Part shown: piece after piece, positions 1 through 9,232 of the stretch
How positions within the stretch are numbered: position 1 is the first letter of the stretch
How the letters are laid out: the number at the start of each line of letters is the position of its first letter
Origin: Caulobacter segnis
GTDB taxonomy: Bacteria; Pseudomonadota; Alphaproteobacteria; Caulobacterales; Caulobacteraceae
DNA: 26,985 nt
Assembly: GCF_003243465.1 (NCBI RefSeq)
Contig: NZ_QFQZ01000068.1
Span: 1 to 26,985, forward strand
Reading direction: 5' to 3'
The notes under the pieces: generated by a model
Database searches by the model: none
Told to the model about the DNA's origin: nothing
What the model saw: the letters and a program-made list of their open reading frames with translations, nothing else
Program-made: the position numbers and the translations under genes

Positions 1-153
1 GATCCAAGCGCCCTCCCCCGCGACGGGGACAGCTCTGAGTATGGATGCGGTTTCAACGCGGATGATCCAGCGGCGTGTAAAAATGACAAGCCGTTGAAAT
101 CGTTGGGTTCGATTTCGTCTACGCGGATCATCGAGCGCTACGAACGCTCGTAA
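1..153 (+). CDS. C-terminal end of an unidentified protein (partial, runs off the left edge)
   Basis: Reading from base 1, an open frame of 50 codons runs to a TAA at 151-153. It ends in a polar, charged tail (SSTRIIERYERS). The stretch includes two cysteines and a run of Asp, Lys and Pro, and shows no membrane segment. I do not recognise the family. Support comes from the absence of stops in this frame up to the window edge and from the stop lying exactly where a palindromic repeat begins. The start and most of the protein are outside the window, so no function is proposed. It could still be a chance open frame, since 50 codons without a stop are not rare at this GC content. Confidence 0.5.
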   Translation, partial: DPSALPRDGDSSEYGCGFNADDPAACKNDKPLKSLGSISSTRIIERYERS

Positions 154-275
154 TCCTGCCCGGCGGGGGGGAGGTGTCGGCTCGAAGAGACGACGGAGGG
201 GGAAGAGGCAGGGCTAGCAGCACTTCCCCCGCCTTCCGCTGCGCGGACACCTCCCCCCCGCTAAGAGGAGGATTA
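151..275. repeat. Long imperfect palindromic intergenic repeat
   Basis: The outer arms are TAATCCT at 151-157 and AGGATTA at 269-275. Inside them a GC-rich arm reading CGGGGGGGAGGTGTC pairs with GACACCTCCCCCCCG at 246-260. A further inner pair (GGAGGGGGAAG near 195-205 against CTTCCCCC near 223-230) lengthens the hairpin. The whole has the form of a non-coding palindromic element or MITE. Elements with such GGAGG/CCTCC arms are, to my knowledge, common between genes in Caulobacter. The first three bases of the element are the stop codon of the partial upstream gene. Confidence 0.65.
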
Positions 276-377
276 CAAGTCAGGCCCCCTCCGCGCCCAC
301 GGCGGTGGTCGCTGGCCCCTCTTTCCCCATCGCATAACATCGTTCAACATCAGTCCGGCGAGTGCGGAGGGGCGGGC

Positions 378-1100
378 ATGACGACGATCGACATGGACAG
401 GCGGTTCGGGCCGGGCTCCGACCGTGGCTTCTTCATTGTGATGGCGGTCGTCGTGGCGCTGGTGGTGGCCGCGGGCTTTGGCCCCAGCTATGCGGCCAGC
501 CTGCCGCCGCCCGGCTTGCCCTTCTGGGTGCATCTGCACGGCGCGGCGATGACGGCGTGGATCATCCTGTTCGGCGTCCAGGCCTGGCTGATCGGCCAGC
601 GGAACCTCCGCCTGCACAAGACTCTGGGCTGGCTGTCGATCAGCCTCGTCTTGGCGATCATCCCGCTGGGCTTCGCCACCAACCTGCTGGCCATCCAGCG
701 CGGGGCGGTGCCGCCGTTCTTCAGGCCGGTCGACATGATGGCCGCCGACCTGCTGGACGTGTCCCTGTTCGCGGGATTGTTCGCCTCGGCGGTGCTGATG
801 CGTCGCAAGGCTGCGTGGCACAAGCGCCTGATGCTGTGCGCCACCATCCTGCTGACCTGGCCCGCCGTGGCGCGACTGATCCCGCTGCGGGCGCTCGGCC
901 TGTCGCAGATCATCCCGGCGTCGATCACGATCGTGATCGCCCTGGCCCTGATCGGGCCGCTCTACGACCTGGCCACGCGGCGCCGTATCCATCCGGCCTA
1001 TTTCTGGGGCGTGGGAGCCATCGTGATCTCCCACCCGCTACACGCGCTGATCGCCAGCCAGCCGGCGGTCCAGGCCTGGGCCAACCGCCTGACGGGCTGA
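378..1100 (+). CDS. Polytopic integral membrane protein of unknown function
   Basis: A 240-residue protein with about seven hydrophobic segments, at roughly residues 18-38, 48-72, 80-105, 118-138, 145-168, 175-200 and 210-232. Its second and third segments are joined by a GQRNLRLHKTLGW loop, and a WHKRL loop follows segment four. Histidines near membrane boundaries (HLHG, LHKTLGW, AWHKRL) recall small heme-binding or cytochrome b561-like membrane proteins, but I cannot assign a family. The ATG at 378 is chosen because GGAGG at 366-370 precedes it by seven bases. A longer in-frame extension to 174 would read through the palindromic repeat and is rejected. It stands alone, downstream of the repeat and convergent with pccB. 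Confidence 0.85.
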   Translation: MTTIDMDRRFGPGSDRGFFIVMAVVVALVVAAGFGPSYAASLPPPGLPFWVHLHGAAMTAWIILFGVQAWLIGQRNLRLHKTLGWLSISLVLAIIPLGFATNLLAIQRGAVPPFFRPVDMMAADLLDVSLFAGLFASAVLMRRKAAWHKRLMLCATILLTWPAVARLIPLRALGLSQIIPASITIVIALALIGPLYDLATRRRIHPAYFWGVGAIVISHPLHALIASQPAVQAWANRLTG

Positions 1101-1109
1101 CCATCCCGC

Positions 1110-2642
<1,533 letters not shown>

Positions 2643-2795
2643 GCGCGTACTCCCCTGCCAGGCTTATCGATGGCGGCGTTCCGCCTTGTTAAGCAGGCGT
2701 AGCGAGGGCGGAGGCTCGGCGCAAGGCGGACCTTGCGGCAGCGCAGCATAGCTTTTCAGTTCGTTCGCGGGCCGAACACGGCCAGCGCGGCCGCA

Positions 2796-3521
2796 TCAGC
2801 GCCTGAGCGCCGCGAACCAGCGCTCGATCATCGCCGCCTCGACCGCCAGGGCCTCAGCCCGCGCCTTGGCCTCGGCGTCCTCGCCCCACTGCTCGGCCTG
2901 GTAGATCTCGTCCAGGCGCGACAGGTCCAGGGCGCGCTGGCCGGTCAGCCGTCCGGCCCGGACCGCCAGGGCCAGGACCGTCGAGCCGAACAGGCCGGCC
3001 GCGAAGGCCGCGCCCGTCAGGGTGAAGTCGTCCAGGGTCAGGGCCAGGGCCTCGACGGCGGCCAGGGTGGCCGGAGGCTGGGGCTGGTGGATGATCCCGG
3101 CGACCGGCGTGAAGGCGAGGCCGTGCTCGGCCTTGGCCCAGTCCAGGATCGCGCCCCATTCCCGTTCCTGCCGCTCGACCAGCGCCTTGGGGCTGTCGGC
3201 GCGATAGCACAGTTGGTCGGAGGCGGCGTAGGCCGTGATTTCCTTGGCGACCTCGGCGCGGGTCTCGGACACGCGGTCGATGGCCGTGAAGGCCAGGCGG
3301 GTGGCCGGCATCAGGCTGTTGTCGATGAACTCGACCTGCGCGTCCCACTCGGCGGCGACGAGGTCGGCCAGGGCCATGGTCGGCAGGATCAGCGGCTTCC
3401 TGGCCGGCGACTTGGGCGTGCGGCTGTCAAGCTGGACAGCGACGCCACCGTCCACCGGCGCGGCCGCAGCCGCCTTGTAGAAGCGCTTGGGTTTCAGCAG
3501 CAGCTCGGCTTTGTCGGACAC
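2796..3521 (-). CDS. ATP12-family F1-ATPase assembly chaperone
   Basis: A 241-residue protein of the ATP12 family, which assists assembly of the F1 part of ATP synthase (the alpha subunit in mitochondria). Family features visible are the opening KPKRFYKAA, the VQLDSRTPKSPARKPL beta hairpin, AEWDAQ near residue 70, and the TRLAFTAIDR and AYAASDQLCYRA segments. The C-terminal helical part carries GLFGSTVLALAV and ends in EQWGEDAEAKAR. The GTG at 3521 is the only sensible in-frame start near the homologous N-terminus. A reading 205 codons longer to 4136 would run antisense through the divergent DUF1800 gene and is rejected. The gap to that divergent gene is only 55 bases if that gene starts at 3577. 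pccB follows downstream on the same strand. Confidence 0.9.
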   Translation of the reverse strand: MSDKAELLLKPKRFYKAAAAAPVDGGVAVQLDSRTPKSPARKPLILPTMALADLVAAEWDAQVEFIDNSLMPATRLAFTAIDRVSETRAEVAKEITAYAASDQLCYRADSPKALVERQEREWGAILDWAKAEHGLAFTPVAGIIHQPQPPATLAAVEALALTLDDFTLTGAAFAAGLFGSTVLALAVRAGRLTGQRALDLSRLDEIYQAEQWGEDAEAKARAEALAVEAAMIERWFAALRR

Positions 3522-3576
3522 GGGAAACTCATTTTTCGGGACCGGCCGCGACGGAACGGCGGCGGACCCGCGTTGA

Positions 3577-5022
3577 ATGGGCAATGTCACGTCGTCGCGC
3601 AAGGGAGAGCGGCCGTTGAGCCTGCCCAGCAAGGACATGATGGCCGCCATCGCGGTCACCCGTTTCGGCCTCGGCGCCCGTCCCGGCGAGATCGAGGCCG
3701 CCAAGGCCGATCCGAAGGGTTTCCTGGCCGGCCAGATTCGCCGCGAGGGCGCGGACCTGCCGCAGGACGGCGGCGAGACCGCGGGCCAGCGCTTCGCGCA
3801 GATGCGCGACTTCCAGCAGCAGCGGAAGATGGAGCGCGAGCAGAAGGACGGCCAGGCCGACAAGACCGCCGCCAACGCCCAGACCTTCAAGGACGCCCAG
3901 CGGGCGCTGCGCGAGAAGGTCGAGGCGGACTTCCTGGCCCGCGCGCGCCTGGCGGCCAACACCGACGCGGCCTTCCGCGAGCGCTGGGCGCTGTTCTGGG
4001 CCAACCACTTCACCGTCTCGTCGACCAAGCAGATCACCTCGGTGCTGATCGGTCCGTTCGAGCGCGAAGCGATCCGGCCGCACGTCTTCGACAGCTTCGA
4101 GAACCTGCTGGTGGCGTCCTCGACCCATCCGGCCATGCTGACCTATCTGGATCAGGCTCAGTCCATCGGTCCCAACAGCCAGGCCGCGGCCGCCGCCGCG
4201 CGCCGTGGAAACGGCAAGGCGGGCCTTAACGAGAATCTTGCGCGCGAAATCCTGGAGCTGCACACGGTCGGCGTCGACGCGGGCTACACCCAGGCCGACG
4301 TCACCGAGTTCGCCCGCGCCCTGACCGGCTTTTCGATCGGTCGCGACGCCGAGGACCGCGCGGGACAGTACGTGTTCCGCGAGGCCGCCCATGAACCCGG
4401 CGCCCGGACCATCATGGGCCGCCACTACGGGCAGATGGGCCTGAAGCAGGGCATGGCCGTTCTGGCCGACCTGGCGGCCGATCCGCACACCGCCCGCCAC
4501 GTGTGCGGGAAGATCGCCCGCCACTTCGTCTCCGACGCCCCGCCCTCATCTCTGACCGACCGGCTGGAGCGTCGCTGGATGGAGACGAGCGGCGACCTGG
4601 CCAAGGTCGCCCAGGCCCTGATCGAGAGCCCGGAGGCCTGGGATCCGACGCCGGCCAAGTTCAAGACGCCCTACGAGTACACCCTGTCGACCTGGCGGCT
4701 GATCGGCGCCGAGCCCTCGGCGTTCGAGCGCCTGGGGCCGATCCTGACGGGCCTGGGCCAGAAGCCCTTCTCCGCCCCCTCGCCCAAGGGCTGGCCGGAG
4801 GACGCCCAGACCTGGGCCGCGCCCGACGCCCTGATCAAGCGGATGCAATGGGCGCAGGGCTTCGCCGCCGTCGTCGCCGACCGCACCGACCCAAGCGCCC
4901 TGGCGACGGGGGCGCTGGGCGCGCGCCTGACCCCCGCCGTCGCCCAGGCCGTGTCGCGGGCCGAGACCCGCCGCGAGGCCTTCGCCCTTCTCGTGATGAG
5001 CCCGGAGTTCCAACGCCGATGA
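3577..5022 (+). CDS. DUF1800 family protein
   Basis: A protein of up to 481 residues matching the DUF1800 family. The N-terminus has the family helix AAIAVTRFGLGARPGEIE. The middle has FRERWALFWANHFTVS and the diagnostic NENLAREILELHTVGV followed by GYTQADVTEFARALTGFS. A Gln/Lys-rich charged segment sits around residues 75-110. Function is not established; DUF1800 genes are typically paired with DUF1501 genes, as here. The ATG at 3577 has no clear ribosome site. A TTG at 3616 has GGGAGAG six to seven bases upstream and would leave room for divergent promoters, so it may be the real start (468 residues). The stop overlaps the next start in ATGA. No signal peptide is visible, unlike its partner. 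Confidence 0.88.
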   Translation: MGNVTSSRKGERPLSLPSKDMMAAIAVTRFGLGARPGEIEAAKADPKGFLAGQIRREGADLPQDGGETAGQRFAQMRDFQQQRKMEREQKDGQADKTAANAQTFKDAQRALREKVEADFLARARLAANTDAAFRERWALFWANHFTVSSTKQITSVLIGPFEREAIRPHVFDSFENLLVASSTHPAMLTYLDQAQSIGPNSQAAAAAARRGNGKAGLNENLAREILELHTVGVDAGYTQADVTEFARALTGFSIGRDAEDRAGQYVFREAAHEPGARTIMGRHYGQMGLKQGMAVLADLAADPHTARHVCGKIARHFVSDAPPSSLTDRLERRWMETSGDLAKVAQALIESPEAWDPTPAKFKTPYEYTLSTWRLIGAEPSAFERLGPILTGLGQKPFSAPSPKGWPEDAQTWAAPDALIKRMQWAQGFAAVVADRTDPSALATGALGARLTPAVAQAVSRAETRREAFALLVMSPEFQRR

Positions 5023-6293
5023 ACGCTCCCCTGAACCGCCGCTCTCTGCTGGGCCTGGGCGCGAGCCTGGGCATCGGCGTCACCTTCCTGGGAAGCCAGG
5101 CCTTCGCCGCGTCCGAAGGCGATCTGGCCAGGAATAAGCTGGTCGTCGTCATTTGCCGCGGCGGCATGGACGGCCTGTCGGTCTCGCCGCCGGTGGGCGA
5201 TCCGAACTACGCCGCGCTGCGGGGCTCGATCGCCATGAAGCCCGAGGCGGTGCTGAAGCTGGACGAGACCTTCGGCCTGCACCCGGAGCTCTCGACCGTC
5301 CACGCCCTGGCCCGCAAGGGCCAGGCTCGCATCGCGCCGGCCATCGCCAGCCCGGACCGCGCGCGCTCGCACTTCGAGGCGCAGGACGTGCTGGAGACCG
5401 GGGCCTCGGGGGTCTATGGCGCCGACACCGGCTGGCTGAACCGCACGCTCGCGGCGCTCGCCCCCACCCGGAAGGTCGAGGGGTTGTCGGTCGGGGCCAC
5501 CGCCCCGTTGATCCTGCGCGGCAAGGTTCAGGCGGCCAGCTGGTCGCCGGGCAAGGGCGTCGACGAAAGCGCCCGGCTGCCCACCCTGCTGCAGGATCTC
5601 TACAAGACCGATCCCCTGCTGGGCCCAGCGTTCGCGCGCGGCCTGGAGACCGAGACCATGGCGCAGCGGGCGATGACCGCGATGGCGCCGTCGCCGGCCA
5701 TGAATCTGGCGGCCGCCGCGACGCCCGCCTCGCCCGCCCCGGCCTCGATGTCGGCCAGCATGGCCAACGATCGCCAGAACCGCCAGGGCGACGAGGCGGC
5801 CCGCAAGCTGGGCTCCACGCTTGGAGGGTTCATGGTCCAGCCGGGCGGCCCGCAGATCGCGGCCATTTCCCTGGACGGCTTCGACACCCACGCCGGCCAG
5901 CCGGGCCAGATCGCCACCCGCCTGTCCTACCTGGACGCGGTGCTGGACGGCCTGCACACGGGCCTGGGCGGCGAATGGAAGAACACCGTGGTGATCGCCG
6001 TGACCGAGTTCGGCCGCACCGCCCGCGTCAACGGCACCGGCGGCACCGACCACGGCACGGCCTCGACCGGCCTGATCCTGGGCGGCGCCCTGAAGTCCGG
6101 CGGGATCGTCGGCGACTGGCCCGGCCTGGCCCAAAACGCCCTGTTCGAGAACCGCGACACCGCCCCGACCCTGGACATGCGCGGCCTGTTCAAGGGCGTG
6201 CTGGCCGATCACATGGGCGTCGACCGCGCCCTGCTGGAAACCAAGGTGTTTCCGGACAGCAAGACCGCCAGGCCGCTCACCGGCCTGGTCTAG
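5019..6293 (+). CDS. DUF1501 family protein with Tat signal peptide
   Basis: A 424-residue protein of the DUF1501 family, related to the sulfatase/alkaline phosphatase fold. The N-terminus has a twin-arginine signal (NRRSLLGLG at about 6-14, then a hydrophobic stretch and AFA near residue 30), so folded export to the periplasm is likely. Family landmarks are VVVICRGGMDGLSV, HFEAQDVLETG, SLDGFDTHAGQ and TEFGRTARVNGTGGTDHGT. An Ala/Met/Pro/Ser-rich low-complexity segment lies near residues 220-250. The start is the ATG that overlaps the DUF1800 stop in ATGA, indicating translational coupling. The two proteins are usually encoded together and presumably act together at the cell envelope, but no reaction is known. 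Confidence 0.9.
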   Translation: MNAPLNRRSLLGLGASLGIGVTFLGSQAFAASEGDLARNKLVVVICRGGMDGLSVSPPVGDPNYAALRGSIAMKPEAVLKLDETFGLHPELSTVHALARKGQARIAPAIASPDRARSHFEAQDVLETGASGVYGADTGWLNRTLAALAPTRKVEGLSVGATAPLILRGKVQAASWSPGKGVDESARLPTLLQDLYKTDPLLGPAFARGLETETMAQRAMTAMAPSPAMNLAAAATPASPAPASMSASMANDRQNRQGDEAARKLGSTLGGFMVQPGGPQIAAISLDGFDTHAGQPGQIATRLSYLDAVLDGLHTGLGGEWKNTVVIAVTEFGRTARVNGTGGTDHGTASTGLILGGALKSGGIVGDWPGLAQNALFENRDTAPTLDMRGLFKGVLADHMGVDRALLETKVFPDSKTARPLTGLV

Positions 6294-6350
6294 GACCCGC
6301 CCCAGGGCGGAATGGCCGCGCACGCCCCCCGACAGCGCGGCCAGGTGGGG

Positions 6351-6385
6351 GACCAAGCGGCGCTGCGCCTTAGCGCCGCTTGGTC
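6351..6385. terminator. Perfect 14-bp hairpin over the end of rluC, between convergent genes
   Basis: GACCAAGCGGCGCT at 6351-6364 pairs perfectly with AGCGCCGCTTGGTC at 6372-6385 around a seven-base loop. The stop codon and last few codons of the minus-strand pseudouridine synthase lie inside the hairpin. It sits 57 bases past the DUF1501 stop, in the 76-base gap between converging genes. There is no U-tract on either side, so termination is inferred from position and stem strength only. Confidence 0.5.
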
Positions 6386-7368
6386 TGCCGCCGCGCGAAC
6401 GGGTCCTGTTCGGCCTCGTCTTCCGAGAAGCCGAACTTGCGGAAGCCTTCCTTCATCTCGGGGCTGAGCGGCGCTTCGATGTGCAGCATGCCGGCCGAGG
6501 GGTGCGGCAGCAGGATCGAGCGGGCGTGAAGCTGCAGCTTCAGGCCTTCCGAAAGCGGCGCGGACTTCTCGTCGCCGTACTTGGGATCGCCCAGGATCGG
6601 GTGGCCCATGGCCTTCATGTGGGCGCGCAGCTGGTGAGTGCGGCCCGTGTGCGGGCGCAGCGCCATCCAGGTGACGCGCGGGCCGGCGCGGCTGATGGTG
6701 ACGAACTCGGTCTCGGCCGGCTGGGCGTCGGCGTCCTTGGGCTGGGCGGGCACCACCAGTTCACGATCGCCGACCCCGCGCTTGGCCAGGTGCAGCTCCA
6801 TCACGCCCTCGGTGGGGTGCGGGTTGCCGGCGACGATGGCCCAATAGGTCTTCTGGGCCTTGCGCTTGGCGAAGGCGCCCGACAGGCGCGCGGCGGCGCT
6901 GGGCGTCTTGCCCAGCAGCAGCACGCCGGAGGTGTCGCGGTCCAGACGGTGGACCAGCCTCGGGCGGTCGACGCCCTCGCCCCAGGCGCTGAGCAGCTTG
7001 TCGATGTGCTTGGTCGTCTTGGTGCCGCCCTGCACGGCCAGGCCCGCCGGCTTGTTCAGGGCCAGGACCTCTTCATCCTCATAGAGCACCAGCGACTTGG
7101 CGTAGGCGACGTCGCGCGCCGACAGCTTGCCCTTGTCGGCCGGATCGGGCGCGTCGGGCAGCGGCGGCACGCGGATCTGGCTGCCGGCCGCCAGCTTGGT
7201 GTCGGCCTTGGCGCGCGAGCCGTCGACCCGTACCTGGCCCGAGCGGAACAGCTTGTTGAGCTGGATATGGTTCAGGTGCGGCCAGCGCCGCTTGAACCAG
7301 CGGTCCAGGCGCACGCCTTCCTCGCCGGCGTCGACGTAGAGGGTGCGAACTTCCTTGGGGGTGCTCAT
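6370..7368 (-). CDS. rluC: RluA/RluC-family 23S rRNA pseudouridine synthase with S4 domain
   Basis: A 332-residue enzyme that isomerises uridine to pseudouridine in large-subunit rRNA. An S4 RNA-binding domain occupies about residues 18-60 (VRLDRWFKRRWP, then LNKLFRSGQVRVDG). The catalytic domain has LNKPAGLAVQGG near 104-115 and the signature HRLDRDTSG at 140-148, where Asp143 is the expected nucleophile. LRPHTGRTHQLRAHM and GHPILGDPKYG follow. The tail is basic (FARRQTKRR). Domain layout fits RluC, but RluD and other RluA members share it, so the exact target is inferred. The ATG at 7368 overlaps the crcB stop in ATGA, so it is translated in a unit with crcB. A start 95 codons further out would run into crcB in another frame and is rejected. 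Confidence 0.85.
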   Translation of the reverse strand: MSTPKEVRTLYVDAGEEGVRLDRWFKRRWPHLNHIQLNKLFRSGQVRVDGSRAKADTKLAAGSQIRVPPLPDAPDPADKGKLSARDVAYAKSLVLYEDEEVLALNKPAGLAVQGGTKTTKHIDKLLSAWGEGVDRPRLVHRLDRDTSGVLLLGKTPSAAARLSGAFAKRKAQKTYWAIVAGNPHPTEGVMELHLAKRGVGDRELVVPAQPKDADAQPAETEFVTISRAGPRVTWMALRPHTGRTHQLRAHMKAMGHPILGDPKYGDEKSAPLSEGLKLQLHARSILLPHPSAGMLHIEAPLSPEMKEGFRKFGFSEDEAEQDPFARRQTKRR

Positions 7369-7748
7369 GCAAAGATCCTGCGGGCGATCAGAAGGCCCGC
7401 GAACAGGGCCGCCACGGACAGAAGCACGCTGGCGGCGGAATAGGAGAAGGCTTGGAGATAGGCGCGCTTCTGTATCATGAGCGCGGTCTCCAGGGAAAAG
7501 GACGAGAAGGTGGTGAAGCCGCCCATCACGCCGACGCCCAGCAAGACGCGCCAGGGCTCGCTCGCCGCCGCGCCGCGATGCGCCAGCCAGGACGCCAGGC
7601 AACCCATTAGAAACCCGCCCACGATATTGACGGTGAAGGTTCCATACGGCCAAGCCGAGCCGAACGTGCGTAAAGCGCCGACGCCGACTAGGTATCGCGC
7701 GACCGATCCGACGGCCCCGCCGGCGGCCACGAGAAGCAGTTTGTTCAT
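7365..7748 (-). CDS. crcB: Fluoride efflux channel CrcB/Fluc
   Basis: A 127-residue, four-helix membrane protein of the Fluc family, which forms dual-topology dimers that let fluoride leave the cell. Diagnostic residues are visible: GGAVGSVARYL near 10-20, the pore Asn in FTVNIVGGFLMG (Asn41), and the GGFTTFSSFSLE motif at 76-87 containing the phenylalanine and threonine/serine track. It is the first gene of a two-gene unit with the pseudouridine synthase. The pairing of crcB with a pseudouridine synthase is recurrent in Alphaproteobacteria as far as I recall, and is probably positional rather than functional. I looked for the crcB (fluoride) riboswitch upstream at 7749-7909 and did not find its conserved sequence. 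Confidence 0.93.
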   Translation of the reverse strand: MNKLLLVAAGGAVGSVARYLVGVGALRTFGSAWPYGTFTVNIVGGFLMGCLASWLAHRGAAASEPWRVLLGVGVMGGFTTFSSFSLETALMIQKRAYLQAFSYSAASVLLSVAALFAGLLIARRIFA

Positions 7749-7909
7749 GGAAGTCTTATGCTCCGAGCGGCCGACAACGCCAAGCTCTCAAGATTGTTCC
7801 TCTGATTTTCCCCGATTTCTTTCTCGGTAAACAACTTCGGAAACCCGTTTTGATCACCACTCGTTAAGCGCGCGGACGGCATTTTGTCGCGGTATCTTGA
7901 GCCAGAGCC

Positions 7910-9142
7910 ATGTCCCGCGCCCCTCAACCCTCCGCCGACGTGACAGACCGCGTGGCCCTGCCGGGCCCCGTGATCCAGCGCCTCGCGGGCACGGACCTGG
8001 TGGCGCGCGGGTCGGTCAATGTCATCAGCGTCAAGGCCATACGCATGTGGGCCGGCGACTGGTGGGCCCAGAAGCGAACCGATGTCTGGACCTATGTCGA
8101 GCGCAAGCTGGCCGAGCACCTCGACCGCAACGACCTGCGGGCGCGCATCTCGGAAAGCGAATTCCTGATCGCCACGACCCAGGACCAGGGGTTGGCGGCC
8201 CAGGCGACCAGCGTGCGGATTCTCGAGGACGTGCTGACCCACCTGCTGGGCGCCGCCGATCCTGCTGAACTGGGCGTCCGCTCGGTAATCGGCGTGGAGG
8301 GCGGTCAAGCCGTCTGCCGGCGCATCGACCCTACGATCATCCTGGCCGCTCGGGCCCGCCGCGATTCCGACCGCTCGCCGGTCCGCATCGCGGTCGATCC
8401 GTCCGACGAGGCCCGGCGCACGCCCGTCGCCTTCACCACCGCCGCGGGGGCGGCGCTGCGGGTGGACTTCACGCTGGAGCATGTGGTCAACCTGCGCCGC
8501 AACATCACCACGGCCGTGCGCATCGAGCCGATGGTCACGCACCTGGCCAGTGGTCGCCAGGCCTCGGCCCGCGCCCTGACCAAGCTCTCCGACCGCGATG
8601 TCGCCTTCATCGACGAGTCGAGCCTGAAATATGCGGCGGTGTTCGCGCGCTCGGCCCAGGGCCCCCATACGCCCGAGCTGATCCTGCCGGCCTCGTTCCG
8701 CACGCTGGGCACCCAGCGCGGCCGCGACCTGCTGACCGGCACCGCCGGCTTGTCGCTCGGTCTCCTGCGCGGCGGCGTGATGATCGAGCTGGTCGACGTC
8801 ACACGCGGCACGCCAGCCGGCCGCCTGCTTGAGGTCGTCGGCCTGCTGCGCGCCCTGACGCGGGGCGTGATCGCCAGGGTGCCCCCGGATCGCGAAGCCC
8901 TGCGCGTGCTGCGCGACGCCCGCCTGGCGGGCCTGACGCTGGACGCATCGGACCTGGCGGGAGACGCCGGCAAGATCGCCGCCGACATCATGGCGTTCGG
9001 CCGTGACGCGCGCGGCCTCGCCGCCATGACGACCCTTCAGGGACTGCCCGCGGAGGGCTTCTTCGCGGCGGCCGAGACTGCCGGCCTCAGCCACGCCGCC
9101 CTGCGCGCGGCCTATCCGCTGAAGCGCCAGGCCGCGGCCTAG
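7910..9142 (+). CDS. Uncharacterised protein, possible degenerate GGDEF-EAL protein
   Basis: A 410-residue protein with no signal peptide or membrane segment. Its N-terminal part (about 35-120) resembles a GGDEF domain in layout: an ERKLAEHLDRNDLRARI helix leads to SESEF at 81-85, where an active diguanylate cyclase has GGDEF. The C-terminal part (about 200-405) resembles an EAL domain: RIEPMVTHLASGRQASARAL at 204-223 parallels the usual QPIV...TG...GAEAL opening, and GVMIELVDVT at 289-298 sits where EAL proteins have their second metal-site strand. The catalytic acidic residues are largely absent. If the resemblance is real, it would be a non-catalytic binder or scaffold rather than an enzyme. 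This is inference from pattern, not from a search. It is transcribed alone, divergent from crcB-rluC; no strong ribosome site precedes the ATG. Confidence 0.8.
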   Translation: MSRAPQPSADVTDRVALPGPVIQRLAGTDLVARGSVNVISVKAIRMWAGDWWAQKRTDVWTYVERKLAEHLDRNDLRARISESEFLIATTQDQGLAAQATSVRILEDVLTHLLGAADPAELGVRSVIGVEGGQAVCRRIDPTIILAARARRDSDRSPVRIAVDPSDEARRTPVAFTTAAGAALRVDFTLEHVVNLRRNITTAVRIEPMVTHLASGRQASARALTKLSDRDVAFIDESSLKYAAVFARSAQGPHTPELILPASFRTLGTQRGRDLLTGTAGLSLGLLRGGVMIELVDVTRGTPAGRLLEVVGLLRALTRGVIARVPPDREALRVLRDARLAGLTLDASDLAGDAGKIAADIMAFGRDARGLAAMTTLQGLPAEGFFAAAETAGLSHAALRAAYPLKRQAAA

Positions 9143-9185
9143 GGCGCGCCTGCGTCGGGGCTAAAGGCTCTAAATCAGACACTTG

Positions 9186-9232
9186 GAGCGTGAGGACAGC
9201 CGAAACCGGCTTCCACTTTCGGCCTCACGCTC
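9186..9232. repeat. Palindromic repeat that ends in the lipoprotein stop codon
   Basis: GAGCGTGAGG at 9186-9195 pairs with CCTCACGCTC at 9223-9232, with an inner CCGAAA / TTTCGG pair (9200-9205 and 9217-9222). The core AAACCGGCTTCCACTTTCGG matches the common alphaproteobacterial palindrome with an AAACCGG-TTCCACTTTTCGG centre. The last base of the palindrome begins the stop codon (CTA on plus) of the minus-strand lipoprotein gene. It may serve as a terminator for both converging genes. Confidence 0.65.

Noticed and set aside
2719..2737. GCAAGG-CGGA-CCTTGC hairpin between the ATP12 gene and pccB
   Set aside because: A six-base stem with no U-tract; too weak to call as a terminator.
3522..4136. 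N-terminal extension of the ATP12 gene
   Set aside because: It would lie antisense to the start of DUF1800 and has no homologous content.
2733..4229. A 498-codon plus-strand frame across the ATP12 and DUF1800 region
   Set aside because: It overlaps two recognised genes, has no motif, and has the Arg/Gly/Gln-rich composition of a GC-driven shadow.
4671..6356. A 561-codon minus-strand frame antisense to DUF1501/DUF1800
   Set aside because: Composition is Arg/Gly/Gln/Ala-rich with no family motif; it is the complement of two clear genes in high-GC DNA.
7749..7909. Fluoride riboswitch upstream of crcB
   Set aside because: The conserved crcB-motif sequence is not visible on the minus strand in this gap.
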